Below are positions 6,749 to 8,204 of a DNA stretch of 8,204 nt, one piece after another (position 1 is the stretch's first letter; each line of letters starts with the position of its first letter). Location: contig JADHLS010000207.1 of the NCBI GenBank assembly GCA_016780605.1, positions 1 through 8,204 on the forward strand, read 5' to 3'. The translations under genes were made by a program, and so were the position numbers. The stretch is from Reyranella sp. (GTDB lineage: Bacteria > Pseudomonadota > Alphaproteobacteria > Reyranellales > Reyranellaceae). Below the pieces are notes generated by a model. That model made no database searches. It saw only the letters and a program-made list of their open reading frames with translations, and was not told the DNA's origin.

Positions 6749-8204
6749 ATGAAACTCTTCGACGCAGCTCGCCCGAAGTCTCGCCAAAGCGCGCTACGGG
6801 ACGTATTGGCCGGCGTGACGCTCGCCTCGATGAACATTCCGCAGGTGCTGGGCTACACCCGCATCGCCGGCACGCCGGTCGTGACCGGCCTCTACACCGT
6901 CCTGTTGCCGCCCCTCGCGTTTGCCGCCTTCGGGTCGTCGCGCCACCTGGTCGTCGCTGCCGATTCCGCAACCGCGGCGATCCTGTCGGGGTCGCTGCCG
7001 CGCATGGCCGACGTGGGCAGCGCCAAGTATGTGGCCCTCGCCGGTGTGGTCGCCTTGCTGACGGCGGCGCTGCTGCTGCTGGCGAGGATCTTTCGCCTTG
7101 GCTTCCTTGCCGATTTCCTGTCGCGGACAGTGCTCGTGGGCTTCCTCACCGGCGTCGGCATCCAGGTCGGCATCGCCATGCTGGGCGACATGCTCGGCCT
7201 GGCGGTCGCCGCTCATGCAACGCTCGGCCAGGTCGTCGAGGTCGCCACTCGCCTGGGCGACGTCCAACGCCCGGTGCTGATGCTGTCCGTGGCGGTCACC
7301 GGTCTCATCCTGGGTGCGCGTTGGCTTGTCCCGCGATGGCCCATCCCCCTGGTGGTGGTCATCGGCGCGATATCGGCCAGCGCGGCCTTCGGATTTGCCG
7401 CGCGTGGCATACCGACCATCGGCGCCGTCCCCGCCGGGTTGCCCTCGTTCGGCCTGCCCCCGTTCGGACCGTCGGGAGTCAGCTGGCGGGAGCTGCTGGA
7501 CCTGCTGCCGGTCGCGGCCTCCTGCTTCGTCATGATCCTTGCCCAGAGCGCCGCCACGGCACGGGCATTCGGAACCCAGTACGGCGAACGCGTCGACGAG
7601 AATGCCGACCTGGCAGGGCTGTCGGCCGCCAACGCCGCGGCCGCCATCAGCGGGACCTTCGTCGTCAATGGCAGCCCGACGCAGACAGCGATGGCGTCCG
7701 CAGCCGGCGGCCGCAGCCAGTTCGCGCAGGTAATCTTCGCCCTCGTCGTCCTCCTGGTCCTGCTGTTCCTGACGGGGCCGCTTCAGTACCTGCCGCGCTG
7801 CGTGCTGGCGTCGATCGTCTTCACCATCGCCGTCGGCATGCTCGATTTTGCCGGCTTGCGGGATATCGGGCGCGAGAGTCCGGGCGAGCTCAAGCTCGCT
7901 CTGCTGACGGCCGCCGCGGTCGTGGGGATCGGCGTGGAGCTGGGCATCCTGATCGCCATCGGCCTGTCGCTGATGCGCCACGTCGATCACAGCTATCGAC
8001 CGCATTCGCTCGTGCTGGCCCCGGGCCCGACCGGCCGGTGGGAGCCCATTGCCGCCAAGCCTGGCGTTCAAACCGAGCCCGGCCTCATCGTCTACCGCTT
8101 CGGCGCCGACCTGTTTTACGCCAATGTCGATCGCTTCGCCGATCAGGTGCGGGCGCTGGTCGACGGCGCTCCCGTTCCCGTCCGCCACATCGTGGTCGAT
8201 GCCG
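6749..8204 (+). CDS. SulP-family inorganic anion transporter with STAS domain (3' end cut by window)
   Basis: The frame from ATG 6749 stays open to the right edge and gives 485 residues. It encodes a multi-pass inner-membrane carrier of the SulP (SLC26-like) family, whose members move sulfate, bicarbonate or other anions. The N-terminus is complete and typical: RDVLAGVTLAS, then IPQVLGYTRIAGTPVVTGLY, then FGSSRHLVVAADSATAAIL, which contains the first helix and the conserved substrate-site region. Further along are GFLTGVGIQVGI, NGSPTQTAMASAAGGRSQ and the final membrane helices ending in GLSLMRHVDH. A cytoplasmic STAS domain begins near residue 443 (GLIVYRFGADLFYANVDRF) and is cut after VRHIVVDA. 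About 60-100 further residues are expected outside the window. The anion cannot be predicted from this sequence. It follows the permease gene by two bases, an unusual partner. Confidence 0.94.
   Translation, partial: MKLFDAARPKSRQSALRDVLAGVTLASMNIPQVLGYTRIAGTPVVTGLYTVLLPPLAFAAFGSSRHLVVAADSATAAILSGSLPRMADVGSAKYVALAGVVALLTAALLLLARIFRLGFLADFLSRTVLVGFLTGVGIQVGIAMLGDMLGLAVAAHATLGQVVEVATRLGDVQRPVLMLSVAVTGLILGARWLVPRWPIPLVVVIGAISASAAFGFAARGIPTIGAVPAGLPSFGLPPFGPSGVSWRELLDLLPVAASCFVMILAQSAATARAFGTQYGERVDENADLAGLSAANAAAAISGTFVVNGSPTQTAMASAAGGRSQFAQVIFALVVLLVLLFLTGPLQYLPRCVLASIVFTIAVGMLDFAGLRDIGRESPGELKLALLTAAAVVGIGVELGILIAIGLSLMRHVDHSYRPHSLVLAPGPTGRWEPIAAKPGVQTEPGLIVYRFGADLFYANVDRFADQVRALVDGAPVPVRHIVVDA

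Noticed and set aside
6736..6760. ATG at 6736 overlapping the permease stop, as expected for a second permease gene
   Set aside because: That frame encodes no membrane protein; it turns into an Arg/His-rich sequence. The SulP frame from 6749 is clearly coding from its first residues.
5763..6971. 402-residue minus-strand frame opposite the permease gene
   Set aside because: Low-complexity His/Asp/Gln/Arg-rich product, crossing two real genes; an antisense shadow.
6794..8188. Long open frame (464 residues) on the minus strand opposite the SulP gene
   Set aside because: The plus strand encodes an unmistakable SulP carrier. The antisense product is rich in Asp, Gly, Arg and Gln with no domain-like pattern, as expected from GC-biased third positions read backwards.

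Overview
The window is GC-rich and densely coded on both strands, with strongly G/C-biased third codon positions. Its gene content (an OppF/DppF-type ATPase, a small lipoprotein with the Cys-x-Gly-Tyr-Gly...Tyr-x-x-Cys pattern, a tandem SH3 periplasmic protein, a SulP carrier with a VVAADSATAA-like signature) points to a chromosomal region of an alphaproteobacterium. No rRNA, tRNA or taxon-specific marker is present, so the order or genus cannot be fixed. I see no phage, insertion sequence, CRISPR array or plasmid function.

Layout. (1) Bases 2-463, + strand: the C-terminal half of a peptide/nickel ABC importer ATPase, cut by the window edge. (2) 524-1498, +: a stand-alone type-I ABC exporter membrane domain with no ATPase domain. 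A short stretch in its middle looks out of frame between two compensating shifts. It is followed by a perfect 18-bp hairpin (1514-1553). (3) 1603-3060, +: a cardiolipin synthase with two HKD motifs. (4) 3072-3159: two adjacent strong hairpins between convergent genes, one of them a C5/G5-cored palindrome that looks like a dispersed intergenic repeat. (5) 3184-5721, - strand: three genes that read as one operon in the order serine hydrolase (beta-lactamase/PBP fold), tandem-SH3 secreted protein, small lipoprotein. All three products carry export signals, so this is a cell-envelope gene set. (6) A short divergent intergenic region (5722-5804). (7) 5805-6746, +: a MalF/UgpA-type ABC permease without its usual partners, followed after two bases by (8) a SulP-family anion transporter (6749 onward) that runs off the right edge inside its STAS domain.

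How it fits together: the window is mostly membrane and envelope biology (transport, phospholipid synthesis, probable cell-wall-associated hydrolase and SH3 proteins). Nothing here forms a clear new system. The points most worth a second look are the compensated frameshift in the exporter gene, the isolated sugar-type permease joined to a SulP gene, the hydrolase/SH3/lipoprotein operon with an altered third active-site motif, and the double-hairpin element.
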